From Hippopus hippopus (Eukaryota; Mollusca; Bivalvia; Cardiida; Cardiidae), in the NCBI GenBank assembly GCA_946811185.2, contig OX328098.1, positions 21,461,084 through 21,525,083 on the forward strand: 64,000 bases of DNA, read 5' to 3'. A model generated the notes under the pieces. That model did no database searches. It was not told the origin of the DNA and worked only from the letters and a program-made list of their open reading frames with translations. Shown here piece after piece: positions 32,265 through 44,754 of the stretch (position 1 is the first letter of the stretch; each line of letters starts with the position of its first letter). The translations under genes were made by a program, and so were the position numbers.

Positions 32265-32754
32265 CCTATAGTCTGTCATAAATATTCAAAAAGAAAGACA
32301 CTTGAAAATATAAAGATGTTATATGGAAACTAAAACCTAGCAAAACTTTGTACAAACAGGACAAGTATGAATGTCTTGCACCCAATGTTCCTCCTATTGT
32401 GCCCATACCGATAAGATGAAGTGCATTGCAGACAGGGATTTTATGTACAAAATGATGAAACAAAAAATACACTAAAACCTTCTAAGTTCTACTAATAAAA
32501 GTTTTGTTGAGCCAAATACATGTGAATTTAGAAAACTTTAACAATAGTACAGCTAAAAACTGACTGACAACTTTGACCTACCTCAAGTCCACAATTACCC
32601 CGAAATTTCCATATAGGCGAGTTCATTCCCTCCCTGCAACAGATTTCAAAAGAATAATAATAAACTTTAAACAAAATTTATCATTCTACATATACATAAT
32701 TTTAGCATAAAATCAACACCTACGTAAAAGACATGTACATGTACCACAATCATT

Positions 32755-33023
32755 GATTGATTGTATAGTGTTTAATGCTGTTTTCAACATCATTTTGGTT
32801 ATATCGCACCGATCAATGTTTTCTCCGCACAATAGTCTTTCCAAGCCACTGGCTGCTTTCCCACATAACGATCATCAGGACAATGGTCAGCAGTGAGAGG
32901 AATGAATCCTGTCGCAATGACTATCATCAATCCTCTGAAAGAAATTGGCCGAGCCAGGGATTGAACCCATGACCCCCTGTTCTCAAGTCCTGCATGCTAC
33001 TGACTGAGCTACTTGGGCTCGGC
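32755..33023 (-). mobile_element. tRNA-headed SINE, second family
   Basis: Inverse box B GATTGAACCC and inverse box A GCTCAGTCAGTAGCAT-type at the right end. The tail TTGTATAGTGTTTAATGC lies at the left. Confidence 0.6.
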
Positions 33024-33135
33024 ATGTACCACAATGAATGAATGAATGAATGAATGGCGATTCAGCAAGGCATTGGCATCTAGGTCTTTAACCCTTTATC
33101 ACACACCTAAGTTTTAACTCTGCTAAAAAACTAGT

Positions 33136-33314
33136 ATGAAATTTTCATTTCGATAGAACAAACCCAAATATTGCTAGTTCAAAGTTTTATTTGGGGAAAT
33201 AATAAATCCTTCTCGGACAGTGTAGATCCAAGTTCAGACCGGAAATTCTGTGCAGTCTTATCTTGATCTACACTGTCTGCAAAAGGTCAGTGAGTCGTGC
33301 TTAGCAGCCTAAGG
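33136..33314 (-). mobile_element. Family B MITE between two family A pieces
   Basis: AACAAACCCAAATATTGC at the left; CTGTGCAGTCTTATCTTGA palindrome half at the right. Family A left-arm sequence stands at 33092-33135 and the rest at 33315-33496, so it may be nested. Confidence 0.5.
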
Positions 33315-33496
33315 ATTAAAGTCCTTGAGTAAGACGGCTTTTGAAAACATTTTGGTAAATGGAGAAAATGCTGGATACTAGCATTTTCCCCTCTTCCAAC
33401 GAGGTTTTTTTACCCTTTCAAGGACAATTTCATACAAAGAGATACATTTGTCATCTGCAAATGGCAAGTCTAAAAATTTGCCATTAGGAAGAGTTA
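33315..33496 (+). mobile_element. Family A copy, fwd, left end separated
   Basis: GACGGCTTTTGAAAACATTT to GCCATTAGGAAGAGTTAG. A left-end piece, TTAACCCTTTATCACACACC, lies at about 33092. Confidence 0.6.
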
Positions 33497-33612
33497 GATA
33501 CATTTGAGTAATGCTGAAGAATATATGTACATTAGAAAATACTGTGGCAAAAGGCATATTCCTCATTTTTCCACATATTGGCATATTCCAATTAAGGTCT
33601 ATGGCCACTACC

Positions 33613-34165
33613 TCTCATATTAAAAGACGGAAGCCTCCGAGATTGGCCGAATAGCCTGTACGAAAACGTCGATGTTACACGATATTTACTGATGTGTTAG
33701 TGAGTCTACTGCCCCTAACTCTAATATTAAAAGATGGAAGCTTCCAAGATTGGCTGAATAGCCTTAACATCAACATTGATGTTATACGATGTTTACTGAT
33801 GAATTAGGGGGTCGTAGTCCTTAAAATGAATATTGAAAATGCCTATTTTACAAGAGTATTCTCAAAGATACCTGCAGCAAATTTACTCAGCAGGTTGCTA
33901 AATAAACTAAGTGGATATTTTCCATTAGTTTAAACTTTTACCACACATTCAAAAGTTTCAAAAACATATTAGAAGATGGAAGCTACCAAGATTGGCCGAA
34001 TAGCCCTTATGAAAACCTCAATGTTACACAATATTTACCGATCAGTAAGTAACTCTACAGCCCCTAACTCTCATGTTAAAAGGCGGAAGCTGCCAATATT
34101 GGCCGAATAGTCTTTATAAAAATGTCAATGTTTACCAATGAGTTAAGGGCCGTAGACCTTAAATT
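33613..34165 (+). repeat. Four copies of a 110-bp repeat arranged as two dimers
   Basis: Units with TTAAAAGACGGAAGC..., GATTGGCCGAATAGCC, GATGTTACACGATATTTAC start near 33616, 33728, 33966 and 34075. Spacing is 112 and 109 bp within dimers and about 350 bp between them. Non-coding. Confidence 0.75.
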
Positions 34166-34226
34166 TGTTGTCTACATATACTTTCAATTAGTACAAGTCT
34201 AAAACTTTCATTTGGTAATGACTTAA
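34146..34226 (+). mobile_element. Family A right-end fragment
   Basis: TTTGTTGTCTACATATACTT to CATTTGGTAATGACTTAA. Confidence 0.55.
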
Positions 34227-34337
34227 AAGACTGTCAAGATACATGTATTACAATTTCATGTCATGTTGAGAGAATATCTGTACAGATAATCGTAATGTAG
34301 ATCTCAGATCAGATTGCTATTTTGTTCAGTCTGATCA

Positions 34338-34783
34338 TACCACACAATCCCGACCTTTAACAACCTTGATAAAGAGACCTTTAGAAAACATTGTGGGAAA
34401 ATGAGAAAATGATGGTAACCAGCATTTTCTTCTTTTCCCACAATGTTTTCTACCCTACCCAACACAAATTTCAAATTTTGAGTCACATTTATTTTGTTGT
34501 CTGTAGATGGTTTCAATTTGGTCACATCCAAAAATTTTGCTGTTGGTAAAGCTAGGGTTAACCCTTTACCACACAAAATTCTAGACTAGTCCAAATTAAA
34601 AGCATTTAAAAATGACCAGAGAAATATGGACCAAATGATGAACCCTGGTCTTTAAAAGGGTAGAAAACATTATGGGAAAAGGAGAAATGCTGGTTACCAG
34701 CATTTTCTCCTTTTCCCATATTGTTTTCAAAAGCCTTATTCCATAGGGTTGTTAAAACTTGGAATTGTGTGGTAAAGGGTTAA
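34338..34783. mobile_element. Two abutting family A copies, fwd then rev
   Basis: 34338-34561 and 34558-34783 share TTAA at 34558-34561. The second ends 4 nt from the donor dinucleotide of the candidate exon at 34788. Confidence 0.8.
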
Positions 34784-34787
34784 ATAC

Positions 34788-34916
34788 CTGATCTGTGTTC
34801 AACTTCCCATATAGATGCGCTGCTGAGTTGTAGATTGTTCTGATAACTGTTGCTGACAAAGTGTCTGCCATCTTTTCCAAGCAATGCCACTTTGAAACAA
34901 TCTTGAATTGAAAACC
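34788..34916 (-). CDS. Candidate internal exon, phase 1-1, 42 codons, unrecognised
   Basis: Minus strand: a T-rich tract ending TTTTTTTTAG precedes the exon and CAG/GTATTTAA follows it. One frame is open throughout, includes CFKVALLGKDGRHFVSNS and ends IWEVEHRS, and looks protein-like with alternating hydrophobic residues. The alternation loosely recalls a beta-trefoil (fascin-type) repeat, but this is a guess. The exon is phase 1-1. A family A MITE starts at intron position +5. A decayed copy lies at 36108-36225. No neighbouring exon has been joined with certainty, so the gene is unproven. Confidence 0.38.
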
Positions 34917-35067
34917 CTAAAAAAAAAATAAAAGAAAACCTCTGTATTTTATTTTGGAGGAGGGTTAGGGAGATGGGAGTGGGGAATTGTTGTGAGGCAG
35001 TTTATAAAGTTACTTTGTGTTGTTATTTTTTACTTTTTTGTTTTTTCAAATCTTTGCTTGTTTCATT

Positions 35068-35293
35068 TATCTCTTTACCACACAAGCAAAACATAGACTT
35101 GTCCAAATTGTCAGTTTTTGCAGACAACAATTTATGTGTGGTTGAATTGATGGAATCTGTATTTTATAAGGTAGAATTAAAACATTGTGGGAAAAGGAGA
35201 AAATGCTGCTTACCAGCATTTCCTACCTTTTCCACAGTGTTTTCAGAAGGGGTATTTATCAAGGTTATGAAAATATGGGATTGTTGGGGAAAG
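35068..35293 (-). mobile_element. Family A TTAA-MITE, rev
   Basis: CTCTTTACCACACAAGC, core GGAGAAAATGCTGCTTACCA. Confidence 0.7.
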
Positions 35294-35299
35294 GCTAGA

Positions 35300-35968
35300 A
35301 TACAAAACAACAGAATTTGACTGTTATTGAATGGTGTTTTATGCCTCTTTCAACATTATTTCAGTCATATCACAGCAACAGTTCACATATTCATGCGTTT
35401 CGTGGATTTTACCAGTACTAGGCTAGAGCTCTGAAGTGTCTTGCCCAAGGACACTCCCACGAAAGGCTCAGTGGATCTAGTGCTGCTTGAACCCAGGGCG
35501 TCCAGGTAACGACTCCCACACCACTTTACCACCGAGCCACGCAGGACCCGGACTGGTCCAGAGTGGAAGATTTTCCAGATGACTAATATTCAAATGATGG
35601 AATTTGTCTGCGATAAGATAAAAAACGCAGCAGGAAAAGGAAATAATGTTGGTAACTAGCATTTTTTTCTTTTCCCACAATGTTTTCAAAGGTTTTTTCC
35701 CAGGGTCTTTAAAACACAGGATTGTTTGTTGGTCGGGTTAACCCTTCACCACACCATCCCGAGCTTTAACAACCCCGAAAAAGAAGCCTTTCGAAAACAT
35801 TGTGAGAAAAGGAGAAAATGCTGGTAAACAGCATTTTCTCCTTTTCCCACAATGTTTTCTACCTTTCTCAGGACATGTTTTAATTTTTCAGTCATACTGA
35901 TTTTGTTGTTTGCAAATGCTTTCAATTTGCAGTGACTTAAAATTTTGTCTGTTGGTAAAGAGTTATAG
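35300..35968. mobile_element. SINE-split family A copy (rev) abutting another (fwd)
   Basis: The first copy is 35300-35324 plus 35550-35741. The second is 35738-35966. They share TTAA at 35738-35741. Confidence 0.75.
35326..35549 (-). mobile_element. tRNA-headed SINE inserted in a family A MITE
   Basis: Same family as 1056-1276. It is flanked by GACTG on both sides (35320-35324 and 35550-35554), and family A sequence continues across the gap. Confidence 0.7.
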
Positions 35969-36107
35969 GACAATTTAGACTATTTTTCTTTCCAAATTGT
36001 TGTTTTGGAAAGAATATCTGTGAAAAAAAAAAACAGTTTATGTTTAAGATTACAATGCATAGTCTATTTTGCCTGATCTTAATCTACCTGTATAGTTTTT
36101 AACTTAC

Positions 36108-36225
36108 CATGTAGATACACTGCTACTTGTTGATTTATCTCATTATGGCCTTAGAAAAAGTGTCTGTCATCTTTTTCAAGTACATGTATTACCACTTCAA
36201 AGCTGTGGGATCTTAAATTGAAAAC
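36108..36225 (-). pseudogene. Decayed duplicate of the 34.8-kb candidate exon
   Basis: About 270 bp (36075-36345) aligns by eye with 34787-35066, including the flanking T-rich intron with its G-rich patch and the RHF coding core. This copy keeps a donor-like GTAAGT but has a TAA in the frame that is open in the other copy, plus small indels. It is best read as a tandem exon duplication followed by decay. Confidence 0.4.
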
Positions 36226-36624
36226 AAAAAAAACCAACCCCTGGTTCCTTTTTTCTATGGGGGTGGGGATGGGGGTGGGCTAGTTGTAAGAAAAGTTATT
36301 TCTTGTAACTTTATTTTGCTTTTTTTGTTTCTTTTCTGATTTATACACTTTAGATTGTTTTAAATCAATATGACTATTTTTGGTTAAACTGTATTTCTAT
36401 TGTAAGTAAATCTTAACTTATGTGACTCACAATTCAATTTTTCTTGCTCAAACCTGTGTTTGTAAGTGAGAAATGACCTGCTGCTGTAGAAAGCTGACTG
36501 TAAGCATTCTCAGTGTGAACATTTTATTTTTGTACTGTTAATGCAGCTTTATTCATTTTTATCTTCAAGCTTGAGGTAGTTTTTTTTAGTATTCATTTAA
36601 TCAATTTTTCTTTCTGATAACAGG

Positions 36625-36801
36625 TTTTAAGAAAGTAAATGGCACTCAAATAAGAAAGTTTATCTTTGAATGGGAAGAAAACATTGTGGAAAAAGGATAA
36701 AATGCTGGTAACCAGCATTTTTTCCTTTTTCCTCAGTGTTTTCAAAAGTCTTATTTCTAACAGTAATTAAAACACAGAATTGTATATTATAAAAAGTTAA
36801 T
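36625..36801 (-). mobile_element. Family A TTAA-MITE, rev, left end lost
   Basis: Core ATGCTGGTAACCAGCATTTT has its central base in the fwd state although the arms are rev. Confidence 0.6.
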
Positions 36802-37579
36802 AAACCACACCCTTATTTGTTTCTTTTTTTTTTTTGTTTTTCAATTTAATTTCATCTTAATATGAATATATACACGTGGTCTTGACTTCTTTGCTCTTGC
36901 AAAGGAATCAATCTTAAACTTACTATTCAAAAGACTTTATTGCTTGCATGTGCTTGTGACCTGCTGATGTTGAAATCTTTAACTTATTAATCACACTTTT
37001 GTACTGTAACTTTATATTTATTCCTTTATGTTTTCTTGAAACATAGAGTAAACTCTGTTTCTTATATGTCAATATTTCTATTTTTCAATCAAAGATTCCT
37101 CAATAACAAAGTACTGAAAATTTTAGGTTTATTATCTGTATCCTATTTCATGACTGTTGATCAACAATTTAAATATTCTTTGGTTTTTAAGTTTGTATCT
37201 AAGGTAACCTCTCCTGATGTTTCCTTCGCATTTTACAAATGTGTATGTTTTAGTTCAAGCTGAAAATTGTTTATGTATGCAAATTCCTGTCATTACTTAA
37301 AAAAAAAAAGGATTATGGATAATGCTTGCTTCTGATACTTTATGCAATACTTTTGCCAGGGACAGGGGGTATCAGAAACAAACATATTCCCATTGAAAAC
37401 CTCTAAAGAAAAAAACCAATAATGATTTTTTCAGTACTACATGTACAACTTTGCCTATAAATAATTCAAGTACACTGCACAGATGTGATTATTTGTTTAA
37501 CCTACTGAAAAACAACTTGTATAAATAGAAAATGAACATTAAGGTTTACTTTAATGGTAATGGTGAGTAAAATCATATT

Positions 37580-37791
37580 CCTAACTTTTTTTCAAATGAC
37601 CATTTCTTTTTGTCCATATCGAAAGCATTTGTAGACTATATATTAATATGTGGCTCATATGGTTGTATTAGTCTTTAACAAGCTCATAAAATATGTTGGC
37701 AAATAGAGAAAATGCTGATAGCAGTGTTTTCAATTTAAGCCTTGATCCTCAGGGCCTTTGAAACTCAGGATTATCCGGTAATGGTTCAATA
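37580..37791 (-). mobile_element. Family A TTAA-MITE, rev, degraded
   Basis: ATCGAAAGCATTTGTAGAC and GAGAAAATGCTGATAGCAG are recognisable. Confidence 0.5.
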
Positions 37792-37879
37792 TTAATCTAC
37801 GGTACTTAAGATTACACCCTTTTTTTTTGCATTTGTGAGTAAAAATTAAGTTGTTGCTTTATGTATAAAGCTAACTGTT

Positions 37880-38420
37880 TGTTTGAACTTGGCAATGTCA
37901 TTTTTTTGTATTGTAACTCCATTTTTTGTGTTAGAATTTAAAGCAGCAGTTCTTGTATTTCTATACCTTTTTTATCCCCAATATTGTTTTCTTTTATCCA
38001 TATATTCTTGTATAATTTTTTTTCCCTGTTACCATTTTATTCTTGTTTTTATTTTCTTTTTTTTTTCTTTGTAACTTATTTTTTTCTAATTATTTTTATT
38101 GCTTTCTTGTCATGTTTCTTTAATTTTTATTTCTTTTTTACTTCTCATGTTATTTTATTTCATTCCTTTTCAAGTTTTTCATTTTTCACAAGCTTTTTTT
38201 AATAAAATGTTTTGCATTATTATTATTACCTTTTTTTTTTTTTTTTTTGGTCATTTATAATAATATATATATACTTTTTTCTAGTTCAGTTTTGTGGGTG
38301 TTTATTCTTTTCTGTATTTAGATATTCCTTTTTTTCTATTTTTTTTTTTGTGGTTCAGTGTTTTTGTTTTATGATAATTATAATATTCCTATATTTTCCT
38401 GTATTCCTATCCTTTGTTTT
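37880..38420 (+). repeat. T-rich low-complexity tract
   Basis: Very T-rich with few C and scattered A/G. Its Phe-rich frames are compositional, not coding. Confidence 0.8.
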
Positions 38421-39631
38421 GGTTCATTTGTGTAAATGTCCCTATTTGGTGTGGAAAACCATTAGCTCATACACATAGGGGATGGGACACTGATTACTTA
38501 CATACTTACAGCTGAGACAGATCTGTTTCACTTTGTGTGTTTTTGCTATTTTAAAAATCTGTTTTCAATGAAGTATCCAGATAAATTATCAGTGTTCATG
38601 ATCCACTATGACCAATACTCCATTCAATCAATCCCACAAATCTTCATAGGATGAATGGAATTAACTACCCATGATTTACCCATTACACAGTTGATATTGA
38701 AAGTTGCAAATATGTTATTTACAAGATATTTATTGAAGTGTGCTTGAATTATGCTTTTACCGGTATGCGAATATTGTTGACACATTAAATGTGTAGTGTA
38801 CTGGGATCATCTAAGCTAGAAGTTCATTAGTTATTAAGAAATGTTCCAACGATTAACAAGCGTTCCTAGGCTTGCCAAAATTGTTTAAACCAAGACAAAA
38901 CATCATTATCGTCATTTTTGCATTTGAACTTTGAAATAATCTAGCAACACTTAAAAATAGTGATGTCTTTGTTTTCCAAATGACACTTTGAAACATGACT
39001 GGAAATATAGTATATGACAAGTTTCTTTAACAATTAAGTCTATATAAACTTGGACTTGGATGGTAAATTTCTTGGCTGGTAAAGTGTATGAAACCAGCTT
39101 AGCATTTATGATCTGAACCACTGCAAATTCAAAGTAGATGTTTTCCTTTACTGTTTTGATTTAACAGAAAAAAATAGTAATTCAAACATCATAAATGTAA
39201 TGTATTGCTGTTGTCTATTCGTTTTCTTAAATAACCTTTATGCAAATACTTTGTAAGAAAAGCCCCTAAAATGAAATAGTAAAAATTTGCATGCATAAGT
39301 TGCAACAGCTGTAGTATAAAGTATAATTTAATACATTACATAGAAAAGTTTGTTATAAGGTTTTCATGGTGTGGCTGGTTTTGGTATTCAAGGTATTCCA
39401 ACAGCTGATCTGTATGTGTTACTACATTGAAATCAGACAATGTCAATGCATTTATATATAGACCAGCCAATGAATCTTTTAAAAGCACCAAGTCTTTGAT
39501 TGTCCCCAATATCTATTTGATATTGATTCCCCAGTTTGATCAAAAATCTTTTTATAGAAAACATCTTTAAATGTTTTTAAACCAACAGAGATTACATTCA
39601 CATAGAAAGCATGACTTTACTTCTCAATATA
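38421..39631. other. No gene seen
   Basis: AT-rich unique-looking DNA, probably intronic or intergenic. Confidence 0.55.
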
Positions 39632-39859
39632 TTAACTCTTTACCAAATGACAAAATCTTAGACTTGTCCAAATTGAAAGCAGTGGCAGATGAGAAATCAA
39701 ATGTGACTCAAACACTAAACTTTTCTCTATGAGGCTAGAAAATCTTGTGGACAAAGGAAAAAATGCTGATTATCAGCATTTTCTCCTTTGTCCACAATGG
39801 TTTCAAAATTCTTCCTCTTCAGGGTCATTAAAACTCAAGATTATGTGGTAAAGGGTTAA
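39632..39859 (-). mobile_element. Family A TTAA-MITE, rev, full length
   Basis: TTAACTCTTTACCAAATGAC to TGTGGTAAAGGGTTAA; the core variant pairs GTGGACAAAGG with CCTTTGTCCAC. Confidence 0.85.
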
Positions 39860-40009
39860 ATACACAATACAACCTAACCTAATAATGATAAATAAAAATA
39901 CCCTCTTTATTACAAAGGTCAGCAAGAGATGCATTTATAGACAGTCAGATCACATAAAATTGAAACCTACATGTACTATACTGAGGAATAGAAAAGCTTT
40001 GCTATTTTA

Positions 40010-40231
40010 AGCCTTCACCACACAACAAAAAATTGTACCATTCCAAATTGAAAGCTTTTGTGGCAGACGATTTCAATATTGCTCAAATGATGTGATTTTT
40101 GTTTGATAGGGTAGAAAAAAATGTGGGAAAAGGAGAAAATGCTGGTTAACCACATTTTCTCCTTTTTCCTCTATGTTTTCATAAGGCTTCTTCCTGAGGG
40201 TCATTAAAAGTTTGCATTGTGTGGTAAATGT
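40010..40231 (-). mobile_element. Family A TTAA-MITE, rev
   Basis: CCTTCACCACACAACAAAAA, core GGAGAAAATGCTGGTTAACC. Confidence 0.75.
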
Positions 40232-40676
40232 GAAAGAAATGAATGAATGAATGAATCAATAAATAAATGAAAAATTTAGGACAATGATAATAAGATAATT
40301 TGATCAAGGAAAATTTCAAAAGAAAAAATAAATATAAGTAGATCTACATTAATGTAGATCCAATATAAATACATGTATAAAGATAAATGTACAGTACCAT
40401 TAAGCTCTACATATCTATTTTATATACCCTTCAAGTGCCAAACAAACTATGTAGAAATAGAACAGAGGCCAGAAAAAATGTCATTTTAATGCTAAACTTT
40501 ACTCATTAGGTAGAGCAGATCTAAGAGCAGGCTACATTATACAGTCTGATCCTGATCTGCACTAGCCTGAAAAAATCTAAAGTTGTAAGAGGCACTTGAC
40601 AGGTTAAGATCCTTTTCATTCCAAATTACATGAACCTTATATACATTGACACACACACACAAAAACTGTGTGGTCT

Positions 40677-40905
40677 TTTAAACCCAGTACCAAAACAATC
40701 ATAAGTTTTAAAGCCCAAAAGGAAGGCTTTTGCAAACAGTGTGGGAAAAGACGAAAATGCTAGTAACCAGAATTTTCTCCTTTTCCTGCAATGTTTTCCA
40801 CCCTTTCAAGGGCAGGTCTTATCTTTTGTGCTGTATTAGTGATGGTGTCTGCAAAGGCTTTTAATTTTGAAAAGTCTGCAATTTTGTTGTTTGGTACAGA
40901 GATAT
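40677..40905 (+). mobile_element. Family A TTAA-MITE, fwd
   Basis: GGAAGGCTTTTGCAAACAGT, core GCTAGTAACCAGAATTTTC. Confidence 0.75.
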
Positions 40906-41095
40906 GTCTAATATTAAATATGAAAGGCCAAAAATCTATATATTGTCTTCGTCAGTCTAAAGGTAAGATAAATGCATTCACATAACTTGTGAAAATGGAT
41001 CTTTTTTTCTCTGATAAAATTGTTTTTCAGTGACATGTACTTTGGTTTTGATAAAAGGGCTCAGATAAGGTTAACTTTGCAAATGAAACACAGCT

Positions 41096-41298
41096 GCTGC
41101 CCCTGAATAGACCGACAAACCTTTCTGACTTGCCTTGATCTATCATTGGTGACAGTTTATCTCTATATTTTTGTTTGTTCATGATTAAAAAATCTTGCTG
41201 CCCCTGAATAGACTGACAAACCTTTCTGACTTGCCTTGATCCGTCATTGGTGACAGTTTATCTCTATATTTTTGGTTGTTTATGATAAAAAAATCTTG
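41096..41298 (+). repeat. Tandem duplication, 101-bp period
   Basis: GCTGCCCCTGAATAGAC ... TTGCCTTGAT ... GACAGTTTATCTCTATATTT occurs twice with very few changes. It is probably a recent replication or crossing-over event. Confidence 0.85.
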
Positions 41299-42140
41299 GT
41301 CAAAGACAAATTTTTCCTGGATGCCACCCAGTAATCAACTCTGTCCTGACTACATGTATCTCTCTGCTGTGTTTCCTGGATTCTAACCAGTCCAATGTAA
41401 TCATCAATTGGGCAAGGACAACCTTTCTGAGCAATGAAGTATAAAACTAATTTTGTTTCATGTATTCTAATTTGTAACTTATTTTTTCAAAAAAAGATAA
41501 GTATACTTAATACAAGCCATTTTCAGAATTTACATGAACAGATTTTACTTACTTATCAAGCTATCATTCAAATTCTGCTTTTTTTTTCATGATCAGTCTT
41601 ATCAAAGTTGGATTTAAAATCCTTAACATCAAAAACTGTGTGAGCTAATGAATTATTTCTTGTTTACTTCTGGATCTAAGATCCTCTACATCAAAAATTG
41701 TATGAGATAAAGAATTAATATTTCTAAGATCCTTAGCAACACAGGAATTGCTTGGGACTTGGGTAAAAAGAAATGCAGCGTTCATTTCAGAACAAGTTTT
41801 GTACAAAAAAAGATGGTATAAAATCAATGCAACAAGAAGTTAATGGTTGACTGGGTGGGGCACAAAAAGGGTAATCAGGTACAGTAACAATTACTTGCCT
41901 GTTGATCTCCAGTTTCTCTAAAATTAAATTTTTGCAGTATTTGGTCAACATTGAAAGTATGATTTTTATTTTTATTCGCTCATATTTACAAATCTTTAAT
42001 TTTGATTGAAACTGTCTTTCCATGTTTTGGTCAGTTTCCTTAAAAGTAGTTTACCTCAATTAGCTTGGCCCATGCAAAAATAATTCAGGAGCCAAGAGCC
42101 CACCGCAGACAAAAACTAAAATGAACGCTGCAGAAAAAGA

Positions 42141-42351
42141 TCTTTACCAAATGATAAATTGGATTTGTCTACTTGGAAACATTGCAGATGACATATTACT
42201 TGTGGCTCAAATGCTGCAAATTATCTTTGTAGGTAGCAAAACACTGTGAATAAAGAAAAAAATGTTGTTCCTCTTTTTCTCACAATGTTTTTAAAAGTCT
42301 TAATATTTCTTTAGGATTACAATGAAGCAGGATCATTTGGTAAAGGGTTAA
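42141..42351 (-). mobile_element. Family A TTAA-MITE, rev, core shortened
   Basis: GATCTTTACCAAATGATAAA to TTTGGTAAAGGGTTAA. Confidence 0.7.
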
Positions 42352-43860
42352 ACAAGGCATATAATAATAGATCAGAAAAACACACTAAGAGTGGTAAGAA
42401 ATTACATGCACTTTCATTTTTAGGAGTTAAAATCCTCAACATATAATAAGGTATGCTGACAATACCTTGGTGGCTATTACAAATCCCTTTGGTTTACTAA
42501 CTCTCAAACATGTTTTTAACTTAATGTGTGTCTTACAGACACACATCATGTTAGGATACCTCAAAATGTATCAAACCTATCAATTTCATAAACATGGTGC
42601 TGATTTTAAAGATTCATCTGTTGTAAACTTTTATGTCTTCTGTTACCTGTCAACTAATGAAATACTTTGAATACATTGGCCACAAACTTAAAACTTTAAA
42701 AACTTGGACACAGTTCTTCTACAAGAGTCTATTCTGCTCTACTCGGTAACTCAAAAGCCATTGATGAACATTGTATTAGCCAAAACTTTAAGAGTCATTT
42801 GAGCAAAATAATAGTAAGAGTCAGAACTATAAATTAAGGAGTCATGCCCAATACAAATGCTTTCATGCAAATTCTTGACACATTACATCCTTATTATTTG
42901 TATGTAGCTGTTAAACATTGAATGAAATTTGGTGCTAAGTCACTATTATTTTGAGGACAATAATTATGTAATTCATAATTAATAAAATAGATGTTTTTAG
43001 TCAATAGAAGGCCACTTGTTCACCAGCAGTTGGTCCATACTGTCAATTGGGTTAAGAAACATGTCCTTTACTGATCTGTTTCTCGCAGAAAATCTAAATC
43101 ATATTCATGAGTATACCTGACTGTAATTGGTCTAGATCTAATCATTTCTACATAAAGTGACAATTAAGTATTTGTGATTCATAAAAATCAACAAAGTTTA
43201 GCCTCAGTAATCTATGTAAAATCATAAATGATGCAGTAATGTGTGTGATGTAGTAACTGCTAAATTATTGTGGTTGTCCCATCCACAATACCCTACTTTT
43301 AGATGAATTCTTAGACAATCACGTGTAAAAATATATATATTTAGTACAAAGACAACCACTTTAGAATTTTAATATGCAATATAGTGAGACCTATAAATAA
43401 CTGTTGACTGATCTACCAATCTACATGATCAATGTAATGTGACTTATCTATGATAGTGTCAGATGATTGATAGTTAATTTCCTATTTTATTGAAGCATCT
43501 TTGGAAATAATGCTAGTCATATTGACATTTATATGCAGTGAGTTTTTTTGGTGGTTGGGTTGTAGCAAGAAGGGGGTGGTCAAGGAGCATCATCAAGTTT
43601 TCACAAGAAGTAGATCTACTTAGTCTTAGAACCATAAAGGGTGTTACAGGATATAAGAGACATAATGTAAGAATATGCATAAACTGATGTCATGAGGGTC
43701 AGAATAGATCTGGAACTGCTTTAAGATGGTTTGTCTTAGAGACTGATAATGTATGTTTCATCAACATGGCAATCTTAAGGTTTAGCAAGACAATATTTGT
43801 TGGCCATTTTGGGTTTTTTGGTCAAGTATTAATCTGTATTGATTTATTTGGTATAATTGA
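42352..43860. other. No gene seen
   Basis: AT-rich. No repeat family recognised and no convincing exon. Confidence 0.55.
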
Positions 43861-43884
43861 AATTTAAAAAAAAAAAAAACACTG

Positions 43885-43887
<3 letters not shown>

Positions 43888-43926
<39 letters not shown>
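43888..43926 (+). repeat. (CA)n microsatellite
   Basis: About 19 uninterrupted CA units. Confidence 0.95.
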
Positions 43927-43928
<2 letters not shown>

Positions 43929-44531
43929 ACAAACACAAAATATGTAGGTCTGTCAACAGAGTAAGATTAACATTCATGATACTGTTTTCTTTTTCATTTA
44001 TTAGTGGCTGACTCCAGGGGATGGCCTCATAAATTAAGGCAGGATGTTGTAATTTGAAGGTAGAGTGTGGCATCTTAGTGAAATGGCACAGTTTGAGTGC
44101 ATCTCATTTTTTTTTCAAACTTTCGAAGTTTGCTACCCTTCAACAGTATATGGCAACCATATTGTCTTATACGCTTGACACCATGGCGGACAATCAGTTT
44201 AGAACTACCAGGTTATATTTAAATTCTGATTTTTAGGCAGGTAGAATTACATGTATATCAAAGTCATACCTCAATGTCTCAAATTATAAATATTGTATTC
44301 CAGAATTTTAGAAATTGTTGATAAGTTATCCATCATTACATGGACAGATTTTTTATAATTTTATATGTGCTCAAATTGACTTTTAATTACCTCATGTAAA
44401 GTGATTCTTACCTCAACAAAGTCCAAATCTGGTCATATTGTAAATCTACAAAGAAAAAAAATAAAATCCAAGTTTTGTATAGTCATTAACAAACAACGTA
44501 AAAAATTCTATTTCTTTGTAAGTATATATTT

Positions 44532-44754
44532 TTAACCCTTTATCCCATTTCAGTTTTAATGACCCTGAGAAAAAGACGTTTGAAAACATTGACGGAAAAG
44601 GAGAAAATGCCAATAACCAGCATTTTCTCTTTAACCATGTTTTCTAGTCCTTCAAAAACAAGTTTCATCATTTGAGTCACTTTAAATTTTTCATCTTGAA
44701 AGGCTTGCAATTTGGACTGGTAAGTAATGTTGTCTTTTGGTGAAGGGTAATAAA
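44532..44754 (+). mobile_element. Family A TTAA-MITE, fwd, right end followed by a SINE
   Basis: TTAACCCTTTATCCC; core ATGCCAATAACCAGCAT; the right end GGTGAAGGGTAA was duplicated by the SINE. Confidence 0.75.

Noticed and set aside
37880..38478. Phe-rich frames that look like membrane proteins
   Set aside because: The tract is simply T-rich; the frames have no conserved features.
41787..42023. Minus-strand frame with a possible acceptor (TTTAATTTTAG) near 41.92 kb
   Set aside because: The peptide downstream is plausible but there is no matching donor, partner exon or family; too weak to list.
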